Assembly: GCA_017405785.1 (NCBI GenBank) | Contig: JAFQZR010000007.1 | Coordinates: 1 to 64,000 of the forward strand | Reading direction: 5' to 3' | Origin: Erysipelotrichaceae bacterium | Lineage (GTDB): Bacteria > Bacillota_I > Bacilli_A > Erysipelotrichales > Erysipelotrichaceae | DNA length: 64,000 nucleotides | Part shown: positions 8,206-18,189 of the stretch, piece after piece | Layout of the letters: the number at the start of each line of letters is the position of its first letter | Position numbering within the stretch: the stretch's first letter is position 1 | Translations under genes and position numbers: made by a program | The notes under the pieces: generated by a model | The model's input: the letters and a program-made list of their open reading frames with translations, nothing else | What the model was told of the DNA's origin: nothing | Database searches by the model: none

Positions 8206-8214
8206 ATTCTAACA
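8206..8214 (-). promoter_or_regulatory. Extended -10 of trmB, 6 nt before the ATG
   Basis: TGTTAGAAT on the minus strand ends 6 nt before the trmB start codon, so transcription is predicted to begin at or next to the A of ATG. A second, weaker promoter about 25 bp further upstream (TTGTGT, 16 bp, TATAAA) could give a longer leader. Confidence 0.5.
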
Positions 8215-8242
8215 CAATTAAACATTAATTTATATAATAATG

Positions 8243-8272
8243 GCACAATCACACAATCCTCTATAATTGTGC
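8243..8272. repeat. Spaced inverted repeat GCACAAT/ATTGTGC
   Basis: Two 7-bp arms separated by 16 bp lie between the pnp terminator and trmB, and further ATTGTG copies occur on the same strand around it. It may be an operator for trmB or chance in an A/T-rich region. Confidence 0.3.
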
Positions 8273-8286
8273 GTTTTCTAGCACAG

Positions 8287-8314
8287 AAAAGCTCCGGATT
8301 CATGACTCCGGAGC
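8287..8314 (-). terminator. Terminator of pnp
   Basis: GCTCCGGA pairs with TCCGGAGC around a short loop, followed on the minus strand by TTTT. It lies 22 bp after the pnp stop. Confidence 0.9.
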
Positions 8315-8336
8315 CTGTTTTTCTTTGGTTAAATGC

Positions 8337-10541
8337 TTATTTTGTCTTCTTTTTGTTATTGCTGTTGGACTTCTTGTTGCTGTTGGAATTTCCGAACAGG
8401 GACTTACGGCTGTAGTCCTTTACTTCTTCAAAACCTTCAGGCTTTTCCAGCAATACCTTGGCAGAAACGTTGACTCTGCCCTTTTCGTCGATTTCAGTTA
8501 CCTGAACCTTGGCAACATCACCCATTCTGTAAATGTCGGTAGGCTTGTTGACTCTTTCCCATCTCATGTCAGAGACATGCAGTAAGGCATCTGTGCCTGG
8601 GAACAGTTCAACGAAGGCACCGTAGCTCTCCAGTCTGACGACCTTGGCATCATAGATCTCACCGATCTTGGCAGTTCTGGTGATGTCTTCGATCATCTTT
8701 CTGGCGATGTCGATGGCTTCCTGATCCTGATGGTAGATCAGAACACGGCCTTCATCGGAAATATCGATCTGACAGCCGTGAGCTGCTTCGATAATGGCGT
8801 TGATGTTCTTACCACCGGTACCGATGACGTCTCTGATCTTGTCGACAGGAATCTGCATCTTGCAGATCTTCGGAGCATACTGTGATACATGATCTCTCGG
8901 CTTGGCGATTGCGGCTTCCAGAACATCCAGAATTTCCATTCTGGCCTTCTTGGCCTGCTGCATGGCTTCGCCCAGAATCTTTCTGTCCAGACCCTGAACC
9001 TTGATGTCCATCTGTAAGGCTGTGATACCGTTTCTGGTACCGGCAACCTTGAAGTCCATATCGCCGAAGTGGTCTTCCATACCCTGAATGTCTGTCAGGA
9101 TCGTGTAATCCTTGCCGTTTTCAATCAGGCCCATGGCAATACCGGCTACAGGAGCCTTGATAGGAACACCGGCAGCCATCAGTGACAAAGTACCGGCACA
9201 GATAGAAGCCTGTGAGCTGGAACCGTTGGATTCCAGAACTTCCGCAACCGTTCTGATGGCATATGGGAATTCATCTTCACTAGGCAGAACCTGCTTTAAG
9301 GCTCTTTCACCTAAGGCACCGTGACCGATCTCTCTTCTGCCCGGAGAACCCATACGTCCGGTTTCACCGACACAGTAAGGCGGGAAGTTGTAGTGATGCA
9401 TGAATCTCTTCTCTTCAACTTCGGTCAGGTCATCGATGATCTGGTTATCACCTAAGGCACCTAAAGTCGTAGCTGACAGTACCTGTGTCTGGCCTCTGGT
9501 AAATAAGCCGGAACCGTGTACTCTCGGCAGTAAGTCGATCTGAGCATCCAGAGCTCTGAGTTCATCAGTGGCTCTGCCGTCAGGTCTGATCTTTTCTTCG
9601 ATGATGAGTCTTCTGACTTCATCAGCGACGATCTGGGTACATACTTCATTAACCATCTTCAGAGTCTTGTTCTTGTCAGCTTCGCTGGCATATTCCATCT
9701 CTGAGAAATGTTCAACTGTTTCATTGGTCAGTGCATCAATCGTATTGTTGCACTCGAGCTTGTCCTTGATGGAGACTGCTGCTTTCAGGCGGTCATAGAC
9801 ATAATCGTAGATAGCTGTCTTCAGTTCAGCCGGAACTTCGTACAGAACTACTTCCATCTTTTCATGACCGACCTTGGAAATGATCTCTTCTTCCCATTCG
9901 CACAGAGTCTTGATGTACTGCTGTCCGAACATCAGAGCATCGAGCATGTCGTCTTCAGAAAGCTCCTTGGCGCCGGCTTCAACCATCATGATGGCATCCT
10001 TCTTACCGGCAATTGTGAGTGACAGATCACTCTTTTCGCTTTCAGCTACGGTCGGGTTGATGATGAACTTGCCATCAATGCGTCCGACGATAACACCGGC
10101 GATAGGTCCCTCAAACGGGATCTTACTGATGCTTAATGCCAGTGAGGCACCAAACATGGCAGCCATTTCGGCTGAATAATCCTGGTCAACTGATAATACC
10201 GTGTTGACTACCTGTACTTCGTTTCTGAAGCCTTCCGCGAATAACGGACGGATCGGTCTGTCGATCATACGGGCGGTCAGTGTAGCATGTTCACTTGGCC
10301 TTCCTTCTCTTCTTAAAAATCCTCCGGGAATCTTACCCACTGAATATAATTTCTCCTCGAAACTTACTGTTAACGGGAAGAAATCTGAGTCTTTCGCAAC
10401 ATTACTTGCGCAGGCTGTTGAGATAACCACTGTGTCACCGTATCTTACTAATACGGCACCGTCAGCCTGTTTGGCTAATTCCCCGATCTCGACGGATAAA
10501 GGACGTCCGTCGAAATTCATACTAAATACTTCTTTAGCCAT
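8337..10541 (-). CDS. pnp: Polyribonucleotide nucleotidyltransferase (PNPase)
   Basis: 734 residues, full length. Phosphorolytic 3'-5' exoribonuclease of the degradosome. Two RNase PH domains are visible: the first with [11 protein letters not shown], the second with R-P-D-G-R and the catalytic region around [20 protein letters not shown] domain with V-I-G-T-G-G-K-N-I follows near residue 566, then an S1 domain ([17 protein letters not shown]) near 635-700. The last 25 residues are an Asn/Ser/Lys-rich tail. It follows an AGAGG-type ribosome site and lies near rpsO, the common neighbour of pnp, though an antiporter and MgtC gene sit between them here. Confidence 0.97.
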   Translation of the reverse strand: MAKEVFSMNFDGRPLSVEIGELAKQADGAVLVRYGDTVVISTACASNVAKDSDFFPLTVSFEEKLYSVGKIPGGFLRREGRPSEHATLTARMIDRPIRPLFAEGFRNEVQVVNTVLSVDQDYSAEMAAMFGASLALSISKIPFEGPIAGVIVGRIDGKFIINPTVAESEKSDLSLTIAGKKDAIMMVEAGAKELSEDDMLDALMFGQQYIKTLCEWEEEIISKVGHEKMEVVLYEVPAELKTAIYDYVYDRLKAAVSIKDKLECNNTIDALTNETVEHFSEMEYASEADKNKTLKMVNEVCTQIVADEVRRLIIEEKIRPDGRATDELRALDAQIDLLPRVHGSGLFTRGQTQVLSATTLGALGDNQIIDDLTEVEEKRFMHHYNFPPYCVGETGRMGSPGRREIGHGALGERALKQVLPSEDEFPYAIRTVAEVLESNGSSSQASICAGTLSLMAAGVPIKAPVAGIAMGLIENGKDYTILTDIQGMEDHFGDMDFKVAGTRNGITALQMDIKVQGLDRKILGEAMQQAKKARMEILDVLEAAIAKPRDHVSQYAPKICKMQIPVDKIRDVIGTGGKNINAIIEAAHGCQIDISDEGRVLIYHQDQEAIDIARKMIEDITRTAKIGEIYDAKVVRLESYGAFVELFPGTDALLHVSDMRWERVNKPTDIYRMGDVAKVQVTEIDEKGRVNVSAKVLLEKPEGFEEVKDYSRKSLFGNSNSNKKSNSNNKKKTK

Positions 10542-10577
10542 TCTTTTCTTTTCCTCTCATATTATTTAACCTTGACT

Positions 10578-10606
10578 ATCATAACATATTAAAAATAAAA
10601 AAGAAA
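10578..10606 (-). promoter_or_regulatory. Candidate pnp promoter
   Basis: TTTCTT, 17 bp, TATGAT, with TG one base before the -10 (TGTTATGAT). It lies in the 67-bp gap between the mgtC-like gene and pnp. The -35 is poor; the extended -10 carries the call. Confidence 0.45.
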
Positions 10607-10608
10607 TG

Positions 10609-11328
10609 CTAAATGTGCATTTCTTCAATATGATAGACATAGTCAAGCGTTGAAAGCGCTTGTATTATCTCACTGTGGGTCTTGTACTTCTTCAGTTCGG
10701 CACTGGAGATGGATATTGAGATCGTATAGACACTTAATCCCGAGTTGGCATAAGCCGGATTAAGCTCGATGTCATCGATGATCAGACCCAGTCTTCTGAT
10801 GGTCGTTACGAAGTTCTGCAGGTAACGGCTGTCAGTCAGTTCCAGATGAATTTCAAAGTGATTTGATCTGTTCTTTAAGAACGCTTCCAGTGTCGGGAAT
10901 ACTGACAGAGAGATCATAAACAGCACGAAGGCTGTTACGGTGACACTGTACAGACCGCATCCCAGCGATAATCCGATGACTCCGCAGGTCAAAAGACCGA
11001 CTGAAGTCGTCAGACCCTTGATCTGGTTACGGGAGCTGTAGACCATCGTATTTACCGATAAGATCGCCAGACAGATCAGGGAAGCACCGGAAAGAATGAA
11101 CATGCTGGCACCGTACTTCTCGCTTAAGTACTGATCCAGCATCATGACAACCGTGGTGGTCATGGATACCAGAATGAAGGTTCTCAAACCGGCAGAGTGT
11201 CTCTTATTGGTTCTTTCCCAGCCTACGATGGTACCAAGTACCAGGGCTACGAATATTCTGAAGATGATGGAACCGGTATTCAGTCCCCGGGACCATGGTC
11301 CTAATAATTCAACAAACGCATCAGTCAT
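10609..11328 (-). CDS. MgtC/SapB family membrane protein
   Basis: 239 residues from the ATG at 11328, chosen because AGGAGA is 6 nt upstream and earlier starts would run inside the antiporter gene. Four hydrophobic segments in the first 150 residues include the family signature (F-V-A-L-V-L-G-T-I-V-G-W-E-R near residue 24, then S-A-G-L-R-T-F and a G-A-S-L-I stretch), followed by a soluble ACT-like C-terminal domain. MgtC proteins are linked to Mg2+ limitation, membrane potential and cation homeostasis. It is next to a K+/Na+:H+-type antiporter gene with only 1 bp between them, which suggests a joint ion-homeostasis role. Confidence 0.9.
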   Translation of the reverse strand: MTDAFVELLGPWSRGLNTGSIIFRIFVALVLGTIVGWERTNKRHSAGLRTFILVSMTTTVVMMLDQYLSEKYGASMFILSGASLICLAILSVNTMVYSSRNQIKGLTTSVGLLTCGVIGLSLGCGLYSVTVTAFVLFMISLSVFPTLEAFLKNRSNHFEIHLELTDSRYLQNFVTTIRRLGLIIDDIELNPAYANSGLSVYTISISISSAELKKYKTHSEIIQALSTLDYVYHIEEMHI

Positions 11329-11329
11329 G

Positions 11330-12763
11330 TTACATTCTCCTTCTTCCTCTTGTTCGGCTGTAGTAATACCGCTCACTGGCAGCTTCCGTAAAAGCCTGTT
11401 CATCTGCGCCTTCTTCAAAACGCGGCAGATCCTGCTGGATCTTTTCGATTCTCTCGATCAGTAATTCCAGCTGACCTTTCTGTTCACCTGTTTCGTCTGT
11501 CTCTTCAACTTCAACGATATCCTCGATCTTGTTGGAGTAGGACTTGGACAAATACAGTGACAGCTTGGCACTGGCCGGTCCGACCAGTTCATATAAGATA
11601 CTGCTGGACAGAATGATCGTGTTTAAGGCATCACCCATTTCCCCGCCTAAGGTTCTGGCACCTAAAGCCGCCAGACCGATGGCGACACCGGCCTGCGGTA
11701 TCAAAGCCAGACCCAGATAGTTACGGGTTGTTGCCGGCTTGCCGACCACATAGCAGCCAAGGAAAGCACCCACATACTTGCCGACGATTCTGACCCGGAA
11801 GTACAGAATGCCAATCGTCAGTAACGGTGTTGAGCCAATGGCTCCGGAAGCATTCAATAATGCTCCCAGGTCAAATGACACACCGCTTCTGACAAAGAAC
11901 AGCAGCAGTAACGGCGGACTGAAATAGTTCAGCTGCATGAACAGCTTCTCATCACCGCTGGTATTGATGTAGGTCGTACCCATGGACATGCAGCCCAGCA
12001 GCGGCGATACATCGATCAGGGCACAGATGCCGCAGAATGCCAGCATGAAGGCCAGAGCGATGATCAGTCTGTTGTCATCGGAATGCGAAGCGCTGAAGAC
12101 CCAGGACATTAACAGTCCGAAGACACAGCCCAGTAACAGCACTCCGATGTTCAAAGCCAGCGGCTTGATGACACTCATTACGCTGAAGGCGTTGCCTGAC
12201 AGTGATGATACCGCAATGGATATGGCCATGGAATACATGATCAGACCCACAACGTCATCCAGGGCTACGACCTGCAGCAGTGTATCGACGAAATCCCCCT
12301 TCGCCTTGAGCTGTCTGATGGTCATCACCGTCGAAGCCGGAGCCGTAGCGGCAGCCAGGGCGGAGATGACTATTGAGAAAGGCAGACTTAATTTCAACAC
12401 AATGAAAGTAAGTATGAAGACCAGGATGCTGGCAGTCAGTGCTTCCATTAAAGTGATGAAAGCCACCTTGATGCCGTTTCTCTTCAATGCTTCCAGACGG
12501 AAGAACTCACCGGTACTGAAAGCTATGAAAGCCAGGGCAATGTCACCCAGAAAAGCGGAATTCTTAATGAAATACTGTGGTATCAGATTCAGTCCGAACG
12601 GGCCCATTAATATGCCAACGACAATGTAAGCCGTGACATTGGGAAGTCGCAGTTTCTTGGTTATGCGGGTCATCAGAAACCCTAATGACAGCATCAGCGC
12701 CAGTGACACGATTATCGGTGCCACACTGTTAGCGCCCAGCCTTGCATAGAAATCATCCAGCAT
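11330..12763 (-). CDS. Kef-type monovalent cation:proton antiporter (CPA2)
   Basis: 477 residues, about 12 membrane helices. It starts after a periplasm-side N-terminus with L-G-F-L-M-T-R-I and the Kef/NapA features P-N-V-T-A-Y-I-V-V-G-I-L-M-G-P near residue 41, A-L-D-D-V-V-G-L near 168 (the ion-binding Asp pair region), and P-Q-A-G-V-A-I-G-L near 355. The C-terminal 70 residues are a charged soluble tail with no TrkA-N domain, so it is not a full KefB/C. Shine-Dalgarno AAGGAG is present. It is followed 1 bp later by the MgtC-family gene. Ion specificity is not readable from sequence. Confidence 0.88.
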   Translation of the reverse strand: MLDDFYARLGANSVAPIIVSLALMLSLGFLMTRITKKLRLPNVTAYIVVGILMGPFGLNLIPQYFIKNSAFLGDIALAFIAFSTGEFFRLEALKRNGIKVAFITLMEALTASILVFILTFIVLKLSLPFSIVISALAAATAPASTVMTIRQLKAKGDFVDTLLQVVALDDVVGLIMYSMAISIAVSSLSGNAFSVMSVIKPLALNIGVLLLGCVFGLLMSWVFSASHSDDNRLIIALAFMLAFCGICALIDVSPLLGCMSMGTTYINTSGDEKLFMQLNYFSPPLLLLFFVRSGVSFDLGALLNASGAIGSTPLLTIGILYFRVRIVGKYVGAFLGCYVVGKPATTRNYLGLALIPQAGVAIGLAALGARTLGGEMGDALNTIILSSSILYELVGPASAKLSLYLSKSYSNKIEDIVEVEETDETGEQKGQLELLIERIEKIQQDLPRFEEGADEQAFTEAASERYYYSRTRGRRRM

Positions 12764-12791
12764 GTCTTCTCTCCTTTCTACTCATTAGCAC

Positions 12792-12817
12792 AAAAATAAC
12801 CTGCCAAGGCAGGTTAT
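12792..12817 (-). terminator. Terminator of rpsO
   Basis: A perfect 10-bp stem (ATAACCTGCC/GGCAGGTTAT) with a very short loop at 12796-12817, followed by TTTTT on the minus strand, 15 bp after the rpsO stop. Confidence 0.9.
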
Positions 12818-12831
12818 CTTTCTCGACGTGA

Positions 12832-13098
12832 TTACTTACGCAGACCTAAACGTTCGATTAAAGAACGGTAACGGTTGATATCAGTATTGCGTAAATATGC
12901 CAGCATATTACGTCTTCTGCCAACCATTTTCATTAAGCCGCGATATGAATGATGGTCATGCTTATGAACCTTTAAATGGTCATTAAGACGGTTGATCGTT
13001 GCGGTTAAAACAGCGATCTGAACCTCTGGAGAACCTGTATCTCCTTCATGAACAGCATAAGCCTTAATGATGTTCTGCTTTTCTTCATTACTTAACAT
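12832..13098 (-). CDS. rpsO: 30S ribosomal protein S15
   Basis: 88 residues from the ATG at 13098, the start with AGGAGG 9 nt upstream and the correct family length. It binds 16S rRNA helices 20-22 early in 30S assembly. S15 hallmarks are present: [10 protein letters not shown][17 protein letters not shown] and R-R-x-M-L-A-Y-L-R. Its own promoter and an approximately 77-nt leader lie upstream, and a terminator follows, so it is a single-gene unit. The leader has the right size for the S15 autoregulation known in other bacteria, but I could not derive a convincing binding structure. Confidence 0.97.
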   Translation of the reverse strand: MLSNEEKQNIIKAYAVHEGDTGSPEVQIAVLTATINRLNDHLKVHKHDHHSYRGLMKMVGRRRNMLAYLRNTDINRYRSLIERLGLRK

Positions 13099-13181
13099 TT
13101 TCAATTTCCTCCTGTGTATGAAGTGTCCTGCAAAACCAAGATGCCGCCGAGGAACGAACATCGTAGTAATACAGCTTTGAT

Positions 13182-13210
13182 ATATTATCATACCGGTTAC
13201 ATAAAGTCAA
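13182..13210 (-). promoter_or_regulatory. rpsO promoter
   Basis: TTGACT, 17 bp, TAATAT. The -35 overlaps the last codons of hemW. Transcription would start near 13175, giving a leader of about 77 nt before the S15 start codon. Confidence 0.8.
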
Positions 13211-14279
13211 CCAGTATATCGTTCATTACATATATTCCCTTATCGCTTAAACACAGTTTTCCATCATTCACAATAAGGTTTCCGTTTGCCAGGTGCTTAT
13301 TAACTGCATCACTGTAATGCTCAAGAAGATAACACCCGTATTTTTCCTGATATCTCTTCAGGTCAATGCCTTCGATCAGGCGCAGTCCCATCATCACCGC
13401 TTCGAATCTTTCATCTTCTTCAGACAGCGGCAGATGATCTTCGCAGTATACTCCTGACAGATACTTTTTCAGCTCCCTGACATTCTCGTAACGGACATGG
13501 TTTTCCTTGCCTGCTGCCGCGATTCCGATGCCGGTATAGTCATCGTAATGCCAGTAGGTCCTGTTATGCTCTGACTGATAACCTTCTTTGGCAAAGTTGG
13601 ATATTTCATACTGAACAAAACCGTATTCAGGCAGCTTTTCCCTGATCAGCTTATACATCAGATAAGATGTCTCTTCATCGCAGTTGCGATATCCCCTTTT
13701 ACCCAGAACGGTGTTTTCATGAACTTCCAGTTCATAAATGGAAATATGGGTGACATCCATCCGTACTGCCTTTTCAATGTCCTTTTCCAGTTCTTCCAGC
13801 GTCTCACTTTCAAAGCCGTACATCAGATCAATCGATCTGTTGGTTATGCCGCACTTATCAAGACATTCAAACGTGCGTTCAATGTCCTTATCATCATGTA
13901 CTCTGCCCGCTTCCTTAAGTATTCTCTCATTGAAACTCTGCAGACCGATGCTGACGCGGCTGACACCGTGTTTCTTCAGTATCTCTGCCTTTTCCCGATC
14001 AAATGATTCCGGATTGATCTCAAAGGTAAATTCACCTTTTACTTCAAAACGTTCGATTATCTCAAAGAGTCTTTCCAGCTGTCTGCAGGATAAAGAAGAC
14101 GGGGTACCCCCGCCGATATAGACCGTATCAAAACTCTTCTGTTCGATGCGGTCAGCTTCTTTATTCAGGGCTTCCAGATACCTGTCAGCCAGTGTCTCCT
14201 CATATCTTCTTTTCGCAAAATCACAGTAATAGCACATGTGGCTGCAGAAAGGAATGTGAACGTACAGACTCTTACTCAT
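13197..14279 (-). CDS. hemW: Radical SAM protein HemW (heme chaperone/CPDH-like)
   Basis: 360 residues from the ATG at 14279, chosen because HemW proteins begin with S-L-Y-V-H-I-P-F-C. The radical SAM motif C-x3-C-x2-C appears as C-S-H-M-C-Y-Y-C with the extra HemW Phe-Cys before it. Next come [10 protein letters not shown] near residue 56, S-I-G-L-Q-S-F-N near 112 and the HemW C-terminal domain. HemW is thought to bind and deliver heme; true CPDH HemN has a different N-terminus. It overlaps the end of the MazG-like gene by 8 bp and is last in the fmt-lepA operon. Confidence 0.92.
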   Translation of the reverse strand: MSKSLYVHIPFCSHMCYYCDFAKRRYEETLADRYLEALNKEADRIEQKSFDTVYIGGGTPSSLSCRQLERLFEIIERFEVKGEFTFEINPESFDREKAEILKKHGVSRVSIGLQSFNERILKEAGRVHDDKDIERTFECLDKCGITNRSIDLMYGFESETLEELEKDIEKAVRMDVTHISIYELEVHENTVLGKRGYRNCDEETSYLMYKLIREKLPEYGFVQYEISNFAKEGYQSEHNRTYWHYDDYTGIGIAAAGKENHVRYENVRELKKYLSGVYCEDHLPLSEEDERFEAVMMGLRLIEGIDLKRYQEKYGCYLLEHYSDAVNKHLANGNLIVNDGKLCLSDKGIYVMNDILVDFM

Positions 14280-14559
14280 CTTTGGCCGGATATCTCGTAT
14301 ACACGTTTCTGATCTTGTCTTCAATAAGCTGCTGAACGTCAATATCGTAGTCGATGCAGATGCTTAAGGCATACATCAGCACATCAGCCAGTTCACCCTT
14401 GACGGCTTCCATGTCAATATTCTGTTCATCCCACTGAATGGTCTCCAGCAGTTCAGCTGCCTCGACGGAAACACTTTTAATCAGGATAGGAAGCGTATCG
14501 CTGTTATCCCATCCTCTGGTTCTTCTCATTTCCTGTATCGTCTCAAGCAGTTTATCCAT
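14272..14559 (-). CDS. MazG-like nucleotide pyrophosphohydrolase
   Basis: 95 residues from the ATG at 14559, which directly follows the lepA stop and has GAGGA 6 nt upstream; an ATG 4 codons earlier overlaps lepA. Contains the all-alpha NTP-PPase metal site: E-A-A-E-L-L-E (E-x-x-E) near residue 33 and E-L-A-D-V-L-M-Y (E-x-x-D) near 57. Such single-domain enzymes hydrolyse non-canonical or excess dNTPs to dNMP and pyrophosphate. Substrate not determined. Tightly packed between lepA and hemW. Confidence 0.85.
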   Translation of the reverse strand: MDKLLETIQEMRRTRGWDNSDTLPILIKSVSVEAAELLETIQWDEQNIDMEAVKGELADVLMYALSICIDYDIDVQQLIEDKIRNVYTRYPAKDE

Positions 14560-14560
14560 A

Positions 14561-16363
14561 TTAATCCTCATCCATGGAAAGAACAGCCATGAAGGCTTCC
14601 TGCGGTATGTCTACGGAACCGACAGCCTTCATCCTCTTCTTGCCTTCCTTCTGTTTTTCCAGCAGTTTCTTCTTACGGCTGACGTCACCGCCATAGCACT
14701 TGGCCAGTACGTTCTTGCGGTAGGCCTTGATGTTGGTACGGGCAATTACCTTGCCTGATACCGCAGCCTGTACCGGTATCTCAAACTGCTGCTTTGGTAT
14801 GATCTCCTTCAGCTTTCTGGTGATGGCGCTTCCTCTCTGGTAAGCGAACTTGGTATGCACAATGCAGGCCAAAGCGTCAATTGTCTCACCGTTGATCAGA
14901 ATGTCCATTCTGGCCAGATCACCTTTCTTATAGCCGATCAGATCATAGTCCAGAGAGGCATAGCCTCTGGTGCATGATTTCAGCTTGTCGAAGAAGTCAT
15001 AAACAATTTCTGCCAATGGCAGCTCATAGACGACAAACACACGGCTGTCATCCATGTACTGAATGTCCTGATAGATGCCGCGCTTGTTCTGGCATAATTC
15101 CATGATCGGCCCGATGTAATCCTTCGGAGCCATGATTGATGCCTTGACATATGGCTCGGCAATATATTCGATCATCTGGTTAGGAGGCAGTACAGCCGGA
15201 TTATCGATAAGCTGAACATCTCCGTTCCGCAAGTGAACTTCGTAAACAACGCTCGGTGCCGTGGCGATCAGATCGAGATTGTATTCTCTTTCCAGTCTTT
15301 CCTGGACGACATCCATGTGCAGTAACCCAAGGAAGCCGCAGCGGAAGCCAAAACCCAGTGCCTGAGAGGTTTCCGCCTCAAACTGGAGCGATGCATCGTT
15401 GAGTTGGAGTTTCTCTAAGGCATCTCTCAGGTCGTTGTAACGGGCATTATCCGTCGGGTATAAACCGCAGTAAACCATCGGCTGCAGGCGGCGGTAACCC
15501 GGTAAAGGCTCGTTGCACGGTCTGTCTCTTAATGTCACGGTATCGCCGACTCTGACATCCTGAACACTCTTGATGGAAGCGGCGATCCAGCCTACTTCCC
15601 CGCATTCCAGCTTATCCTTGGCGATTTCCTTAGGGCTTCTGATGCCCAGTTCGGTTACCTGATAGCTCTGATTGTTGGACATTAAGGTGATGTAGTCACC
15701 GACCCTGATCTCACCGTTTTTGATTCTTACGGCCACGATGACACCGCGGTAGGAATCATAGTAGGAGTCAAATATCAGAGCCTGTAACGGCGCATTCGGA
15801 TCACCCTGCGGTGCCGGTATGTACTTTACAATATCTTCCAGAACCTGATGAACACCGGTTCCCAGCTTGGCGGAGATCAGCGGTGCCTCGGAAGCATCCA
15901 GTCCGATGTCATTTTCAATTTCGTGACGGGCTCTTTCCGGATCGGCACTTGGAAGATCGATCTTGTTGATGACCGGAATTACCGTGAGGTTATTGTCAAT
16001 GGCCAGATAGACGTTGGCCAGGGTCTGAGCTTCAACACCCTGAGTGGCATCGACGACCAGCACGGCCCCTTCACAGGCGGCCAGGGAACGTGATACTTCA
16101 TAGGTGAAGTCGACATGCCCCGGGGTATCAATCAGATGGAACAGGTAGGTATGACCGTCATCGGCATCGTAGTTCAAAGAGACGGCATTTAACTTGATAG
16201 TAATGCCTCTTTCTCTTTCAAGATCCATGTCATCCAGCAGCTGTGAGACCATGTCTCTGGAAGCTACCGTATTGGTCTGTTCCAGGATGCGGTCCGCCAG
16301 GGTGCTCTTGCCATGGTCGATATGCGCGATGATTGAAAAGTTTCTGATGTATTTCTGTTCCAT
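14561..16363 (-). CDS. lepA: Elongation factor 4 (LepA)
   Basis: 600 residues, full length. Ribosome-associated translational GTPase that affects assembly/back-translocation under stress. G1 I-D-H-G-K-S-T-L near residue 15, G3 D-T-P-G-H near 79, G4 N-K-I-D near 134, and G5 S-A-K-L-G-T-G. EF4-specific C-terminal domain with D-I-L-I-N-G-E-x-I-D-A-L near 486 and a basic end with [17 protein letters not shown]. It sits 2 bp after the ECF S-component gene and 1 bp before the MazG-like gene. Confidence 0.97.
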   Translation of the reverse strand: MEQKYIRNFSIIAHIDHGKSTLADRILEQTNTVASRDMVSQLLDDMDLERERGITIKLNAVSLNYDADDGHTYLFHLIDTPGHVDFTYEVSRSLAACEGAVLVVDATQGVEAQTLANVYLAIDNNLTVIPVINKIDLPSADPERARHEIENDIGLDASEAPLISAKLGTGVHQVLEDIVKYIPAPQGDPNAPLQALIFDSYYDSYRGVIVAVRIKNGEIRVGDYITLMSNNQSYQVTELGIRSPKEIAKDKLECGEVGWIAASIKSVQDVRVGDTVTLRDRPCNEPLPGYRRLQPMVYCGLYPTDNARYNDLRDALEKLQLNDASLQFEAETSQALGFGFRCGFLGLLHMDVVQERLEREYNLDLIATAPSVVYEVHLRNGDVQLIDNPAVLPPNQMIEYIAEPYVKASIMAPKDYIGPIMELCQNKRGIYQDIQYMDDSRVFVVYELPLAEIVYDFFDKLKSCTRGYASLDYDLIGYKKGDLARMDILINGETIDALACIVHTKFAYQRGSAITRKLKEIIPKQQFEIPVQAAVSGKVIARTNIKAYRKNVLAKCYGGDVSRKKKLLEKQKEGKKRMKAVGSVDIPQEAFMAVLSMDED

Positions 16364-16365
16364 AT

Positions 16366-16863
16366 TTATTCCTGTTGGTCAGATTCGAAAATCTGTTCTT
16401 TTAATTTTTCTGCGGATGGGGCACATACAGCTGTCAGTACAGCTGACAGTGCTGTCTGGATCATGTTCTGCAGGATGCCGGCACACATTACCTGCAGTGA
16501 GCCGTACATAACCATATACGTGATTCCATACCCCAATAACATTATCACTTCCGCGATGATGATAATGTATGTTCTTCTGACCTTACGCTTGGCCAGATAC
16601 CCGATGAACCATCCCTGCAGGCCTCTGATCACAAAGGTATACGGGGCAAAATAACCGTAGCCCAGCATGATATCGGCCAAAGCCGTAGCTGTCGAAGCAT
16701 AAAACATGCCCGCTCCCGGTTCCATGTACATACATACTGTCATTATAACGAAGTCGCAGACATTGAGATAGCCCAGATTGCCGATAGGCACCTTGAATAT
16801 CAGAGTAACTGCCAGTAATATCAGCCATGCCACGGCTGAAACTGTAACCTTCTTACGGTTCAT
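16366..16863 (-). CDS. ECF transporter S component
   Basis: 165 residues, very hydrophobic with five or six membrane helices. The start [11 protein letters not shown]-x-D-F and the A-L-A-D-I-M-L-G-Y[15 protein letters not shown] motif are typical of ECF S components of the DUF1393/HmpT-like group. S components bind a vitamin or precursor and are energised by a shared EcfAA'T module, which is not in this window. The substrate cannot be read from the sequence. It overlaps fmt by 4 bp (ATGA) and is 2 bp before lepA. Confidence 0.8.
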   Translation of the reverse strand: MNRKKVTVSAVAWLILLAVTLIFKVPIGNLGYLNVCDFVIMTVCMYMEPGAGMFYASTATALADIMLGYGYFAPYTFVIRGLQGWFIGYLAKRKVRRTYIIIIAEVIMLLGYGITYMVMYGSLQVMCAGILQNMIQTALSAVLTAVCAPSAEKLKEQIFESDQQE

Positions 16864-17792
16864 TCGGCTCTCTTTCCTTCCCAGTTTCGCCCGGCACCGT
16901 TCCTAAACTCCCTGACACCCATTTTCTGTCTGCCTTCCAGCTGCAGACTGTTAATAAGCATGACTCTGTTGTCCACAACCAATGCCAGTTTATTTTCATG
17001 ATAGAACAGTGAGCCTGTTTCCCGTTCACTGGTCATCTCTGATAATTCCACACCCCAGATCTTGACCTTCTTTCCCTCAACAAGGAAATAGGCACAAGGA
17101 GCCGGTATCAGACCTCTGATCTGATTATAGACACCCATGTATCCTCTGGTGAAATCGATCTTCTCCTCTTCCTTGGAGATGTTCCAGGCGTATGTCACCT
17201 TTTCTTCAGCCTGAGGGATCGGAGTATAACTCTGATCTATAACTGAATCAATGGTATCTCTGAACAGCTCTCTGGCAATGACGATAAGCTTGTCATGCAG
17301 GGAACCGTAGGTATCATTAATGTCGATCGGACATTCTCTCTGGGCAATGATGGCACCGGCGTCCATCTTAGGACTCATCTCCATCACCGTAACACCGGTA
17401 ACATCGTAACCGTCAATGATGGCATGCTGGATAGGTGCTCCCCCTCTTAAGGCAGGTAATAATGATGTGTGTACGTTTATGCATCCCAGTTTCGGATAAT
17501 CAAGCAAGGCCATAGGTATTATCTGCCCGTAGGCACAGGTGACGATCAGATCAGGTTCAAGATCCAGCACGGCCTGATAATCCGTTCTGATCTTTATCGG
17601 CTGAATGACTTCAATGCCGGCATTTACGGCCGTATTCTTGGCTGGCGGGAACGTCAAAACCTGACGGCGTCCGACCAGCTTGTCAGGCTGGCATACCACG
17701 CCGACCACGTTTCTTCCTTCTTCAAGGAGTTCCTGCAGAATGGCACAGCCGAATTCCGGCGTGCCCATGAATACGATTCTCGGGTTTTCCAT
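16860..17792 (-). CDS. fmt: Methionyl-tRNA formyltransferase
   Basis: 310 residues from the ATG at 17792 with AGGTGA upstream; the GTG 9 nt earlier lies in the ribosome site. Transfers formyl from 10-formyl-THF to initiator Met-tRNA. Signature motifs: R-I-V-F-M-G-T-P-E-F at the start, H-T-S-L-L-P-A-L-R-G-G-A-P-I near residue 108 with the folate-site S-L-L-P, M-D-A-G near 142 and a C-terminal OB-like domain. The protein ends abruptly with a basic segment. It heads a run of five genes: fmt, ECF S, lepA, MazG-like, hemW. Confidence 0.95.
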   Translation of the reverse strand: MENPRIVFMGTPEFGCAILQELLEEGRNVVGVVCQPDKLVGRRQVLTFPPAKNTAVNAGIEVIQPIKIRTDYQAVLDLEPDLIVTCAYGQIIPMALLDYPKLGCINVHTSLLPALRGGAPIQHAIIDGYDVTGVTVMEMSPKMDAGAIIAQRECPIDINDTYGSLHDKLIVIARELFRDTIDSVIDQSYTPIPQAEEKVTYAWNISKEEEKIDFTRGYMGVYNQIRGLIPAPCAYFLVEGKKVKIWGVELSEMTSERETGSLFYHENKLALVVDNRVMLINSLQLEGRQKMGVREFRNGAGRNWEGKRAE

Positions 17793-17861
17793 AAATATCA
17801 CCTACGCTTAATATGATACAACAAAAACAACTTTCTTCATAATATAAAAGAAATATTAAGG

Positions 17862-17890
17862 TTGCATTTTGATATTTTGTCTGCTAAAAT
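17862..17890 (+). promoter_or_regulatory. rpsT promoter
   Basis: TTGCAT, 17 bp, TAAAAT with TG one base before the -10, 28 bp before the rpsT ATG. Confidence 0.8.
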
Positions 17891-17918
17891 AATCTAGCAT
17901 TTACAAGGGAGGTAAGCT

Positions 17919-18179
17919 ATGCCTAATATTAAATCTCAGAAGAAACGTGCAATTACCAACTTAAAGGAAAACGCAGCACACAAGGCTGAAAAGAGCGCAT
18001 TAAAGACCGCTATGAAGAAGGTCAGAGTTGCCGTTGAAGCCAAGGATAAGGAAGCTGCCAGCAAGGCTTTAGTTGTAGCTGTTTCTCATATTGACAAGGC
18101 CGTCACCAATGGTATCCACCATAAGAACTGGGCAGCCCGTCAGAAATCAAACTTAACAAAAGCTGTTAACAGTCTGTAA
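17919..18179 (+). CDS. rpsT: 30S ribosomal protein S20
   Basis: 86 residues, the usual length. Binds 16S rRNA during early 30S assembly. Typical start M-P-N-I-K-S-Q-K-K-R, then an almost fully helical Lys/Ala-rich body and H-K-N-W-A-A-R-Q-K-S-x-L at the end. GGGAGG lies 7 nt before the ATG. It is one of the few plus-strand genes, divergent from fmt, with its own promoter and terminator. Confidence 0.97.
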   Translation: MPNIKSQKKRAITNLKENAAHKAEKSALKTAMKKVRVAVEAKDKEAASKALVVAVSHIDKAVTNGIHHKNWAARQKSNLTKAVNSL

Positions 18180-18189
18180 GAGAAATTAA

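Noticed and set aside
10651-10664. TGAAAGCGCTTGTA, close to a CcpA operator
   Set aside because: It lies within the coding end of the mgtC-like gene and misses the conserved CA end; likely chance.
11982-12629. A 215-codon open frame antisense to the antiporter
   Set aside because: Composition is that of a reverse-strand shadow of membrane helices and no start signals are seen.
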